The notes beneath the pieces are model-generated. The model was given only the letters and a program-made list of their open reading frames with translations. It searched no databases and was not told the DNA's origin. The translations under genes were made by a program, and so were the position numbers. Source: Chlamydiota bacterium (GTDB lineage Bacteria > Chlamydiota > Chlamydiia > Chlamydiales > Rhabdochlamydiaceae). From it: a DNA stretch of 18,922 nt. The stretch lies in NCBI GenBank assembly GCA_016866585.1, contig VGMB01000006.1, forward strand, positions 1 to 18,922, in the 5' to 3' direction. Shown piece by piece: positions 1 to 6,689 of the stretch (its first letter is position 1; each line of letters opens with the position of its first letter).

Positions 1-6
1 AAATAT

Positions 7-441
7 GTGGCCGTTATTCACACTTCCAAAGGGGATATAACCTGTGATCTTTATCCAGCTAAAGCTCCAATATCTGTAACTAACTTTATCACTTTAGCTA
101 AAGCTGGATTCTATGATGGACTTACTTTCCATAGAGTAGTTCCTGGATTTGTTATTCAAGGTGGAGATCCAACAGGAACTGGAACTGGTGGTCCTGGGTA
201 CACTATTCCTGCTGAAATCGGTATGCCACACGAAAAAGGAGCTCTTGCTTGGGCTAGACTTCCTGATCAAGTTAATCCTAAGAAAAGGTCTAGTGGATCA
301 CAGTTCTATATTACGCTTGATAAGGTGTCTTTCTTAGATGGTGAGTATTCAGTGTTTGGACAGACTGTAGCAGGCATGGATGTTGTGAATAAAATTAAAC
401 AAGGTGATAAAATTAATTCTATTGAGATTCAAATAAAATAG
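7..441 (+). CDS. Cyclophilin-type peptidyl-prolyl cis-trans isomerase (5' end uncertain)
   Basis: Single-domain cyclophilin that catalyses cis-trans isomerisation of X-Pro bonds, a folding helper; no signal peptide is visible, so it is probably cytoplasmic. The 144 residues cover the fold: an N-terminal strand (AVIHTSKGDI), the active-site segment FHRVVPGFVIQGGDP with catalytic Arg43, Phe48 and Gln51, the GSQFYI strand at 97-102, and FLDGEYSVFGQ at 109-119. Eukaryotic cyclophilin A has His in the last segment; this protein has Tyr, as is common in bacterial forms. The GTG at position 7 gives a plausible start, but the frame is open to the window edge (AAA TAT GTG), so the true start may lie upstream. 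The next feature is a strong terminator about 65 bp downstream, so this gene ends its transcription unit. Family certain; exact start not. Confidence 0.93.
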   Translation: MAVIHTSKGDITCDLYPAKAPISVTNFITLAKAGFYDGLTFHRVVPGFVIQGGDPTGTGTGGPGYTIPAEIGMPHEKGALAWARLPDQVNPKKRSSGSQFYITLDKVSFLDGEYSVFGQTVAGMDVVNKIKQGDKINSIEIQIK

Positions 442-506
442 CCCTATTTTAGTGAATTAAAGTTAATTGTTTTTTTTGTTGAAAATAAAAAAAAATCGAT
501 TTTATT

Positions 507-546
507 AAAAACGCCTTCACAGTGATCTGTGAAGGCGTTTTTTTTA
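507..546 (+). terminator. Rho-independent terminator after the cyclophilin gene
   Basis: A perfect 16-bp stem (507-522 with 527-542, core AACGCCTTCACAG) closes a 4-base TGAT loop and runs into an uninterrupted T tract to 546. It lies about 65 bp after the cyclophilin stop and isolates that gene from the histone-like gene at 713. Confidence 0.95.
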
Positions 547-642
547 TTTATAAATTAATCTGTTTTAATTTATATTTTAAAAAATTATTTTAAAATAATT
601 ACAACTCTTGTATATTAATAATTATAGGGATTGATTAGTTTG

Positions 643-665
643 AATGTTTGAAAATAGCAAACGTT
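643..665 (+). promoter_or_regulatory. Small hairpin in the leader of the histone-like gene
   Basis: AATGTTTG (643-650) can pair with CAAACGTT (658-665) around a 7-base loop, giving eight pairs including one G-U. There is no T tract, so it is not a terminator. It sits about 50 bases before the histone-like ATG in an AT-rich stretch where no convincing -35/-10 pair stands out. It could be a leader-RNA structure or an operator-like inverted repeat; chance is also possible at this base composition. Confidence 0.25.
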
Positions 666-712
666 AACAATAAATAAATAAAGCCCTATGAAAGAAAATA
701 AGGAGATTTTAT

Positions 713-838
713 ATGGCTAAGAAAAGAACAACTTCTAAAAAATCTGTTCGTAAAACAGCTAAAAAAAGAACTGTTGCTAAGAAAACTGTTCGTAAAACAG
801 TAAGAAGAACAGCAAAGAAATCTGCTGCTCGTAAATAA
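713..838 (+). CDS. 41-residue histone H1/Hc2-like DNA-binding protein
   Basis: Very basic 41-residue protein beginning MAKKRTTSKKSVRKTAKK and ending KKSAARK. It is almost only Lys, Arg, Thr, Ala, Ser and Val, with repeated KKxxVRKT-type units (SVRKTAKKRT, then TVRKTVRRTAKK). There are no acidic, aromatic or Cys residues. This composition matches the AKKTVRKT repeats of chlamydial histone Hc2 and other H1 C-terminal-tail-like bacterial proteins, which bind DNA and condense the nucleoid; in Chlamydia this marks the late elementary-body stage. It is far shorter than Hc2 (roughly 165-240 residues). The start is fixed by AGGAG at 701-705, seven bases before ATG. The gene is monocistronic, with terminators at 507-546 and 910-944. 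A ribosomal-protein-like basic peptide is the alternative, but the repeat pattern favours a histone-like role. Confidence 0.85.
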   Translation: MAKKRTTSKKSVRKTAKKRTVAKKTVRKTVRRTAKKSAARK

Positions 839-909
839 TATACGGGCCTCCTGTACGGGCTTTAAGTTGCGACGCTAGTAGCGCTTATAGAGCTTATGAT
901 ATGAATTGG

Positions 910-944
910 TCGAGCAAGTAACAGGGCTTGCTCGATTTTTTTTT
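910..944 (+). terminator. Rho-independent terminator after the histone-like gene
   Basis: TCGAGCAAG (910-918) pairs perfectly with CTTGCTCGA (927-935), followed by nine T residues (936-944). It ends the histone-like transcript about 70 bases after its stop. It also overlaps the TTG-started upstream extension of the next reading frame, which argues that the flavoprotein starts at 1023 and not before. Confidence 0.92.
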
Positions 945-1022
945 GTCTTCTTTCTTTTCTGGTTAATCTACAAAATATGCTATCCTTGTTGTTTCCTTTT
1001 TAGGGTATCAAGGAGATGTATA

Positions 1023-2249
1023 GTGAACTTTACTTATAATAGAGTTGTCGTTGTCGGTGGTGGGGCGGCAGGTTTTTTCACTGCTATCGTTTTAGCAGAT
1101 TTAAAAAAAGATGTTGAAGTTATCATTTTAGAAAAGACGATGCAACCCTTAGCCAAGGTGAAGATCTCCGGTGGTGGCAGATGTAATGTGACACATGACT
1201 GCTATGATCCACAAACTCTTTCTATGAACTACCCTAGAGGATCTGACGTCCTCAGGAAAGCTTTCTACACATTCCAACCCAAAGATATGATACAATGGCT
1301 GCAAGATCGCGGGGTTGAGATCAAAATAGAACATGACGGCAGGATATTTCCAAAGAGCAATACCTCTTCTACAATTATTGAATGTTTTTTAAAACAAGCT
1401 AAAGATCTTAATGTAAAAGTACAGCTTCACTCTGAGGTTCAACAGCTACAAAAGTTAGAAGATGGGTGGAGGGTTCAGACTAAGGATCAAGGTAGTATTG
1501 ATTGTGACTACTTAGTACTTGCAACAGGAGGGCTTAAAAAGTCGTATGAGCTTTTTACTCAGCTTGGACATACTTTAATTGAGCCGGTTCCTTCCTTGTT
1601 TACCTTTAATATAAAGGATGAAAGATTAGACGACCTAAGCGGTGTATCCGTTTCCAATGCGAAACTTTCAATTGAAGGGGCATCATTTTCATCTCAAGGT
1701 CCATTGCTTATTACCCATTGGGGGGTAAGTGGACCAGGGGTACTTCGTCTTTCAGCATTTGCTGCTCGTTATCTGCATGACAGTGATTATGATGCTACTT
1801 TATGCGTGAACTGGGCGCCTCAGTATGCAGAGCATGAAGTGCGGGAATCACTCCTTTCCCTGAAAAAAGAAAACTCTGCAAAGCCTATAGCTTATACGCC
1901 AGCCTTTGGTATACCAAAAAATTTATGGAAAAAACTTTTAGAATTTTGTCATATTTTTGAGGATAAACTTTGGGCGCATCTTTCGAAACAAGAATTGCAT
2001 CAATTAGTTCAAGTAATCGTGAAAAGTCAGTTTAAGATCCAGGGCAAGAGCACAAACAAGGATGAGTTTGTCACTTGTGGAGGGGTTTCATGGAAAGAGG
2101 TTGACCATAAAACTATGGAAAGCAAGGTGTGTAAGGGACTGTTTTTCGTAGGGGAGGTTCTTGATTCTGATGGGGTAACAGGAGGGTTTAATTTTCAGAA
2201 CGCATGGACAACGGCTTGGATTGCTGCCCATGCAATAGGTGATAGTTGA
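1023..2249 (+). CDS. HI0933/BaiN-family FAD-dependent oxidoreductase
   Basis: Flavoprotein of the HI0933 (BaiN/RdsA, YhiN-like) family; FAD-binding, substrate undefined in most members. From the GTG at 1023 it has 408 residues, normal for the family. The N-terminal Rossmann motif GGGAAG is at 12-17; the hallmark KVKISGGGRCNVTH at 45-58; LATGG at 166-170; GVSGPGVLRLSAFAAR at 234-249. The C-terminal FAD segment includes TCGGVSWKEVD (351-361), FVGEVLDSDGVTGGFNFQNA (375-394) and a final helix. The frame is open to a TTG at 906, but that part crosses the terminator at 910-944 and encodes an unrelated Phe/Cys-rich stretch; AAGGAG at 1010-1015 lies seven bases before GTG 1023. Convergent with the nitroreductase gene, only 3 bp between stops. 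Confidence 0.93.
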   Translation: MNFTYNRVVVVGGGAAGFFTAIVLADLKKDVEVIILEKTMQPLAKVKISGGGRCNVTHDCYDPQTLSMNYPRGSDVLRKAFYTFQPKDMIQWLQDRGVEIKIEHDGRIFPKSNTSSTIIECFLKQAKDLNVKVQLHSEVQQLQKLEDGWRVQTKDQGSIDCDYLVLATGGLKKSYELFTQLGHTLIEPVPSLFTFNIKDERLDDLSGVSVSNAKLSIEGASFSSQGPLLITHWGVSGPGVLRLSAFAARYLHDSDYDATLCVNWAPQYAEHEVRESLLSLKKENSAKPIAYTPAFGIPKNLWKKLLEFCHIFEDKLWAHLSKQELHQLVQVIVKSQFKIQGKSTNKDEFVTCGGVSWKEVDHKTMESKVCKGLFFVGEVLDSDGVTGGFNFQNAWTTAWIAAHAIGDS

Positions 2250-2252
2250 TTT

Positions 2253-2849
2253 TCAAGACATCTTCTGATGGTACATGATTTCTTCTATCGGACGTCTTGA
2301 TGAGGGTGTTTCTTTTGCTTGCAAAGCAGCTGGTAGATTTTCTTTAGAGCCTTTTCTGCCGACAGCGATCATAGCTTCGATCTGGTATTCGTTAGAGATG
2401 CCGGCAACCAGTGCCGCTTTTTCATAGCTAAATCCTTCTAGACCGTGGACGACAAGACCTCTGCTGGCTCCTTCTAAGGCCAGGGCCATCCAAGCGGCGC
2501 CTGTGTCGTAGCTATGGGTTCTAGAAGGCTTATTGTTATGCTCATGGTTTTTTCTAGAACATACAATAACAAGCATTGCTGCGTTTTTACACCATGATTG
2601 ATTAAATTCAACAAGAAGATTAAAAAAATCTGACCATGAGGGATCCTTAGGTGTTGCATAGATAAAACGCCATGGTTGACCATTGTACGCTGAAGGGGCA
2701 TGCCTTGCAGCCTCAAACAGCGCTAGAATTTCTTCTTGTCTTAAGGGCTCTGCCGTCATGCTTCTGGGAGACCATCGGTTGTGTATAAGAGGGGTTATTT
2801 CTGCCGATGTAGGCCTTGCTTTTTGTATGGCTTCTAAATCTGTATCCAT
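2253..2849 (-). CDS. Nitroreductase-family FMN oxidoreductase
   Basis: NAD(P)H-dependent FMN enzyme of the nitroreductase superfamily, which reduces nitro groups, quinones or related substrates; the native substrate cannot be read from sequence. The 198 residues are typical. FMN-binding features are the N-terminal RWSPRSM (25-31), the helix and loop EAARHAPSAYNGQPWRFIYA (46-65), the SYDTGAAWMALALEGASRGL helix (114-131) that covers the flavin, and IAVGRKG (161-167) near the end. It is the downstream gene of a pair: the PAP2 stop is nine bases upstream and an AAGGAG site (complement of 2853-2858) occupies that gap, so the two are very likely co-transcribed, though no functional link is obvious. 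Its 3' end faces the flavoprotein gene at a distance of 3 bp. Confidence 0.92.
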   Translation of the reverse strand: MDTDLEAIQKARPTSAEITPLIHNRWSPRSMTAEPLRQEEILALFEAARHAPSAYNGQPWRFIYATPKDPSWSDFFNLLVEFNQSWCKNAAMLVIVCSRKNHEHNNKPSRTHSYDTGAAWMALALEGASRGLVVHGLEGFSYEKAALVAGISNEYQIEAMIAVGRKGSKENLPAALQAKETPSSRRPIEEIMYHQKMS

Positions 2850-2858
2850 AGGCTCCTT

Positions 2859-3512
2859 TTAAAGGTGAATTTTTTTCTTTTTCATATATATGTGAATTAG
2901 CTGAGAGATATATCCTCCTATAAGTATTCCAATGAGGACATCACTTAAGAAATGATCTAGTTTTATGACCCTAGAAAGAGATAGGAATAAAGCTCCGGAT
3001 AGAAAATACCATGTGTATTTGGGATAAAAGCATGATAATGTTCCAGCTAGGGCTCCTATCGCACAAGCGTGGCCAGAGGGAAATGAATAGTCTGCTCCTG
3101 CCTGCCCGTTTGAATAAAACCCATACATTCCTTCAGCAAGAAGCTTTTTAGGACGGTATCGTTCAGTAAAATTTTTTATGATTTTCGCTGCAACATAAGA
3201 TAGTGGAGCTGCAAAGATCAGTAGCTGGCTAATTTCTTGCATTTTTTCTTTTTTCCAAAGAAGTTTGTTTATAAAAAAAAGGATTGGTCCGGCGCATATA
3301 ATCGTAACTGGACTAAATAGATCTGATGTCATCGATCCAATTTTTTTTAAAAATGAGGCGTTATCATGTAAGTACAGAGTGACTGTCTTATCAAGAAAGA
3401 AATAGCAGGTAATCACAAGTAAGGAACCTAGCGGTAGTATGATCTTGGCATAACTTACCAGTAAAGCGTCCTTATATTTTGGTGATGTTTTTTGTTTTAG
3501 TTTGATAATCAT
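2859..3512 (-). CDS. PAP2-family membrane phosphatase
   Basis: Integral membrane phosphatase of the PAP2/lipid phosphate phosphatase superfamily. All three catalytic motifs are present: KNFTERYRP (K113, R120, P121), PSGH (145-148) with the acid/base His148, and SRVIKLDHFLSD (S180, R181, nucleophile His187, Asp191). Hydrophobic helices lie at about 24-41, 64-84, 95-112, 148-163, 167-182 and 188-207, which puts the active site near the outer membrane face. Likely substrates are phosphatidic acid, phosphatidylglycerophosphate, undecaprenyl diphosphate or a lipid A phosphate; sequence alone does not choose. The ATG at 3512 has no good ribosome-binding site. It is the first gene of the PAP2-nitroreductase pair and is divergent from proC. 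Confidence 0.92.
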   Translation of the reverse strand: MIIKLKQKTSPKYKDALLVSYAKIILPLGSLLVITCYFFLDKTVTLYLHDNASFLKKIGSMTSDLFSPVTIICAGPILFFINKLLWKKEKMQEISQLLIFAAPLSYVAAKIIKNFTERYRPKKLLAEGMYGFYSNGQAGADYSFPSGHACAIGALAGTLSCFYPKYTWYFLSGALFLSLSRVIKLDHFLSDVLIGILIGGYISQLIHIYMKKKKIHL

Positions 3513-3618
3513 AACGTTATAAGTACAGATGGTTCAGGTTAAAAAAAATTAAATGATGTATTTGAAGGAAATTCTCTCATAAATATGATGAAATTGAAAG
3601 TTAAAGATTAAGGTGTGT

Positions 3619-4401
3619 ATGAAAATAGCTGTTGTTGGATGTGGAGTCATGGGAAGTGCTTTTGCACGGTTCTTATCAAAAAAACATGATATTATCCTTG
3701 TTTCTAAAACAAAAGAGAAAGCAGAAGAGCTATCTAAAGAGATCAAAGCAGAAGTAATGGATCTTTCTAAAGCCGCAGATGCTGCAGATCTTATTATTTT
3801 AGGGTTTAAACCTAAAGATCTTCAAGCGGTCGCAGCTCAGCTTTCCTTTAGTCTTGCTCCTGGAAAGATCATTGTCAGCCTGCTTGCTGGAACAGATATT
3901 CCTACATTACATAAATCTTTTCCTAATGCTCAAATCGTACGCCTAATGCCCAACCTAGCTCTTACTGTCGGAAAGGGGATTATCGGCATAGCTGATCTAT
4001 CCGATCTTGTTTTAAAAAAGGAAATAGCTGGAATACTAGAGGGGATGGGGCTTTTGTACTTTCTCCCCGAGTCCAAAATGGATGCTTTTACAGCGCTTTG
4101 TGGCTCTTCTCCAGCTTTTGTTTTTGTTATTTTAGAGGCGCTTATGGAAGGGGGGGTTGCTATGGGGTTTACTTTTCATGATGCTAAGGAGCTGGTTCTT
4201 CAGGTTTTTGAGGGATCTATACAGCTTATGAAAGAAACACAGAAGCACCCGGCAGAACTTAAAATGCTTATTTCATCCCCAGGAGGTACCACTATTGCGG
4301 GTCTAAAAGAAATGGAGGCTCAGTCGGTGCGTTCAGGCCTCATTCAAACTTTATTTGCTTGCTATGCAAAATCTCAGGAAATGAGTAAACCAAAAATATA
4401 A
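3619..4401 (+). CDS. proC: Pyrroline-5-carboxylate reductase
   Basis: NAD(P)H-dependent reductase of 1-pyrroline-5-carboxylate to proline, the last step of proline synthesis; cytosolic. The 260 residues have the N-terminal nucleotide-binding motif VVGCGVMGSAFARFLS (5-20), the LGFKPKDL segment (61-68), the MPNLALTVGKG loop (110-120), and the C-terminal dimer and substrate region CGSSPAFVFVILEALMEGGV (161-180) followed by SSPGGTTIAGLKEME (219-233). The open frame reaches a GTG at 3613, but ATG 3619 follows AAGG at 3610-3613 and yields the usual MKIAVVGCG start. No partner proline gene (proA or proB) is nearby, so it may use pyrroline-5-carboxylate made or imported by another route. Confidence 0.95.
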   Translation: MKIAVVGCGVMGSAFARFLSKKHDIILVSKTKEKAEELSKEIKAEVMDLSKAADAADLIILGFKPKDLQAVAAQLSFSLAPGKIIVSLLAGTDIPTLHKSFPNAQIVRLMPNLALTVGKGIIGIADLSDLVLKKEIAGILEGMGLLYFLPESKMDAFTALCGSSPAFVFVILEALMEGGVAMGFTFHDAKELVLQVFEGSIQLMKETQKHPAELKMLISSPGGTTIAGLKEMEAQSVRSGLIQTLFACYAKSQEMSKPKI

Positions 4402-4472
4402 TGCGAAAAAGAAGTAACTTACTCTGAAAAAAAATATACTTTTATGATGTAAAAAATTTTTTAATTAGTATA

Positions 4473-4510
4473 TTGAACTTATAACTCCTTGGTAAGTCTA
4501 ATTTTATAAT
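4473..4510 (+). promoter_or_regulatory. Possible promoter of the SH2-like gene
   Basis: TTGAAC (4473-4478) lies 18 bases before TCTAAT (4497-4502), and a perfect TATAAT is at 4505-4510 without a good -35. Either would start transcription within about 15 bases of ATG 4523, giving a nearly leaderless message. No Shine-Dalgarno sequence is visible before that ATG. Motif only. Confidence 0.3.
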
Positions 4511-4522
4511 TGGTGCTAAAAA

Positions 4523-5302
4523 ATGAAGATTAAAGTTAAAAATGAGCAGGTAAGAAAAAACATTGAATTATTTAAGTTGATTTTGAGAAAAGTTCATCAA
4601 AATCTAGACAAAGGCTCTACCAATGATGGAATAGTTGTTAAAGGAATGTTTAACAAAGAAAATGGAGAAGTCCAGTTCACCGATATAAATAGCAAACCTC
4701 AGGATACTACTTTCTGGATACCTGTGGAGTTTAGATTTCAAACGACTAACTCATTAACAAACGTTCCGAAATGCGAAGTTGTATCGCCCGATGGGGTAGA
4801 TATTATTAATGAATGCTCATTGCTTGCTCAAGAAATCATCAAACAAACAAAAAAAAATCTTTTAATTATTCTACAAATACTTCCTAAAACAACCACTTTG
4901 AATGATCTATGTTTAGAAATTTCAAAAATAAGGGTTGATCTAGCAGATAACTCTTGCCGGACCTTAGATGTAATCTACGAAACGTGGCATCAGATCTCTC
5001 GCTTAGAGTCGGAAGATATTCTATGTAAATACCCCCCTGGCACTTACTTGTTTAGAAAAGACGAATATGCGGCTTTGCTGGAGAATCAATTGAGCCTAGC
5101 TCATAAAATTGATATTAAATGTGTCACATTAAGCTATGCCAATTTAGTTTCTACTGTATGTGAGATAGTGCTTGTAAAAGTTCCCAATGGTTGGCTTGTA
5201 TACAATGATGATCCAAGGCTTCTAGAGCCTACTTATCCAGATATTGAAACTTTCCTTGACAATATGAAAGGTGTACTCAAAAAACCTTTACTAGTGAAAT
5301 AG
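4523..5302 (+). CDS. Protein with C-terminal SH2-like (phosphotyrosine-binding) domain, candidate effector
   Basis: 259-residue protein with no signal peptide or membrane helix. Residues about 153-255 read like an SH2 domain. TWHQISRLESEDIL (154-167) matches the SH2 opening W-x-G-x-I-S-R-x-x-A-E-x-L-L, with Arg160 at the alphaA2 position. PPGTYLFRKDE (171-181) matches the betaB strand G-T-F-L-V-R-x-S, with Arg178 at the invariant phosphotyrosine-binding Arg. CVTLSYANL (200-208) fits betaC, IVLVKVPNGWLVYNDDP (215-231) fits betaD-betaE, and YPDIETFLDNM (238-248) fits the closing F-x-S-L-x-x-L helix. About 18 extra residues separate betaB and betaC, and the usual betaD His is absent. SH2 domains are rare in bacteria but known as Legionella effectors. 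Residues 1-150 are unrecognised. The SH2 reading is inference from motif order. Confidence 0.65.
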   Translation: MKIKVKNEQVRKNIELFKLILRKVHQNLDKGSTNDGIVVKGMFNKENGEVQFTDINSKPQDTTFWIPVEFRFQTTNSLTNVPKCEVVSPDGVDIINECSLLAQEIIKQTKKNLLIILQILPKTTTLNDLCLEISKIRVDLADNSCRTLDVIYETWHQISRLESEDILCKYPPGTYLFRKDEYAALLENQLSLAHKIDIKCVTLSYANLVSTVCEIVLVKVPNGWLVYNDDPRLLEPTYPDIETFLDNMKGVLKKPLLVK

Positions 5303-5306
5303 TTTT

Positions 5307-6590
5307 TTATGCTGCGTTAGTCGCAGGTTGAGGTGCTTTTGCTTGAAAGATTCTGGAGATCTTGCTGCAATCAATTTTCAAAAAGTCAGGAATTAGGTCG
5401 CCAGCACAAAACTTCCACCCCTTTTGTTTTATCATCCCTTCGTGAGCTACATAACTTACTGTAGACGCTATGAGTATAGTGGTCATGCCAACAAGAGGTA
5501 CAAGGGGAGGAAATAAAGCGAGGGAGGCAATAGCTACACATGCTGATAATGCGAATATTACAAGTGATACCGAATGGAGAATAAGAAATTTTTTAGCTTG
5601 TATTTCACTAGTTGATAAAAGTTCTTTCATATCTTTTATCGCCTGTTTTTTAATTTCAGGATTGGAAGATTTTAAGTCTTGTAGTATCGGATTCAATCGA
5701 TGACTTATTTCGATAGCGCACCAAGGAGCAACTCTTCTAGCAAGGTTGTTACTTTTGACATGAAGCCAGTTAGCTTCTGTTTCTTCGATTTTAGCGGCGA
5801 TAAACGTTTCCGATTGTCCGCTAAACGATTTTTTAACTATAGATTCAATTTTTGTTTTTTCTTTTTCGGTCAATATTAGGTATTTATCATTAATGTATTC
5901 GGCGTCGTTGATAAGAAGCTCTGTCGTAGCTTGATCCATAGCTTCAACAGCAAGTTTCATCATTTTTTGTGTCGGAGGATTATCAGATGTCAACAAGATC
6001 TCAAGATTGGAAAGAGTTTTTCTAAGGGTAGAAGATAAAGGAAGGCTGGGTGTTAAATTAATATTTTGCACAGCCTTCAATAAGATCTCTTTTTTAATGT
6101 TTGGGTCTGTTTCATTAAAAAATTTTTCAATACTAGGAAGGTTTTTGATATGTATGTGTTTTAAAAAATTAACCTGTCTTTTGATGGCGATAATTTCAAC
6201 AATGCATTCAACAACAGATAGGGCCAGACCTGATACGTTAAAAGCAAATTCTGCTGCCTTGCTTAGAGGGATTGTAAAATAATCAATATTATAGCACTTT
6301 AAAAAATTACCTATTTGATACAACATTGTTAAAATTGAGCATGAAGATCCAAAAACGTTGAGAGGTAAAGAGGAGAGTCTTATTCGAGCTTCAAGTAAAG
6401 CTTCTTTATCGCCTAATGCTTTTGCTTTTGATAATTTAAAAATGTTGTATATAAGATCAAATGGAAAAAAAATAATACTAACTATACCCGGCAGACGACC
6501 TACTTCTGTCGGCTCGATAGTAGGCTTAGCTTGTGCAGTTGGAAGCTGGGCCTCAGTAGGAACTTGAATAGTATTTTCTTCTATTTTCAT
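5307..6590 (-). CDS. Hypothetical multi-hydrophobic membrane protein, Inc-like
   Basis: 427-residue protein that I do not recognise as a known family. It has a polar Pro/Thr/Glu-rich N-terminus (1-32), hydrophobic stretches at about 35-52, 77-97 and 107-135, a long soluble helical and charged middle (140-335), and a tight hydrophobic hairpin at about 336-358 and 362-383 separated by a Pro-Pro turn. It ends in a polar, Ala/Pro-rich tail. Paired hydrophobic segments with little loop are a hallmark of chlamydial inclusion-membrane proteins, though the hairpin here is near the C-terminus rather than the N-terminus. There is no Shine-Dalgarno sequence close to its ATG. Its stop is 4 bp from the stop of the SH2-like gene on the other strand. 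Inc-like is a shape-based guess; an inner-membrane protein is equally possible. Confidence 0.6.
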   Translation of the reverse strand: MKIEENTIQVPTEAQLPTAQAKPTIEPTEVGRLPGIVSIIFFPFDLIYNIFKLSKAKALGDKEALLEARIRLSSLPLNVFGSSCSILTMLYQIGNFLKCYNIDYFTIPLSKAAEFAFNVSGLALSVVECIVEIIAIKRQVNFLKHIHIKNLPSIEKFFNETDPNIKKEILLKAVQNINLTPSLPLSSTLRKTLSNLEILLTSDNPPTQKMMKLAVEAMDQATTELLINDAEYINDKYLILTEKEKTKIESIVKKSFSGQSETFIAAKIEETEANWLHVKSNNLARRVAPWCAIEISHRLNPILQDLKSSNPEIKKQAIKDMKELLSTSEIQAKKFLILHSVSLVIFALSACVAIASLALFPPLVPLVGMTTILIASTVSYVAHEGMIKQKGWKFCAGDLIPDFLKIDCSKISRIFQAKAPQPATNAA

Positions 6591-6619
6591 TTGTTACTTT
6601 TATATTTTGGTTCCTCGTT

Positions 6620-6648
6620 ATTATAGTGTTTTTTGTTTTTAATTGTAA
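6620..6648 (-). promoter_or_regulatory. Candidate sigma70-type promoter of the Inc-like gene
   Basis: On the minus strand TTACAA (complement of 6643-6648) is followed after exactly 17 bases by a perfect TATAAT (complement of 6620-6625). Transcription would start near 6613, giving a leader of about 23 bases before the ATG at 6590. The -35 is only half-consensus and the region is very AT-rich. Confidence 0.45.
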
Positions 6649-6689
6649 GGTGTTATTTGTTTTTAATTTCATTTTAATTTGGTTTAATT

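Noticed and set aside
839..909. Possible small RNA between the histone-like stop and its terminator
   Set aside because: Short CGCT/AGCG and TAAG/CTTA pairings exist, but this is adequately explained as the 3' untranslated region of the histone-like message.
906..1022. 39-codon upstream extension of the flavoprotein from a TTG start
   Set aside because: It crosses the terminator at 910-944, encodes a Phe/Cys-rich stretch not found in the family, and a good AAGGAG site precedes GTG 1023.
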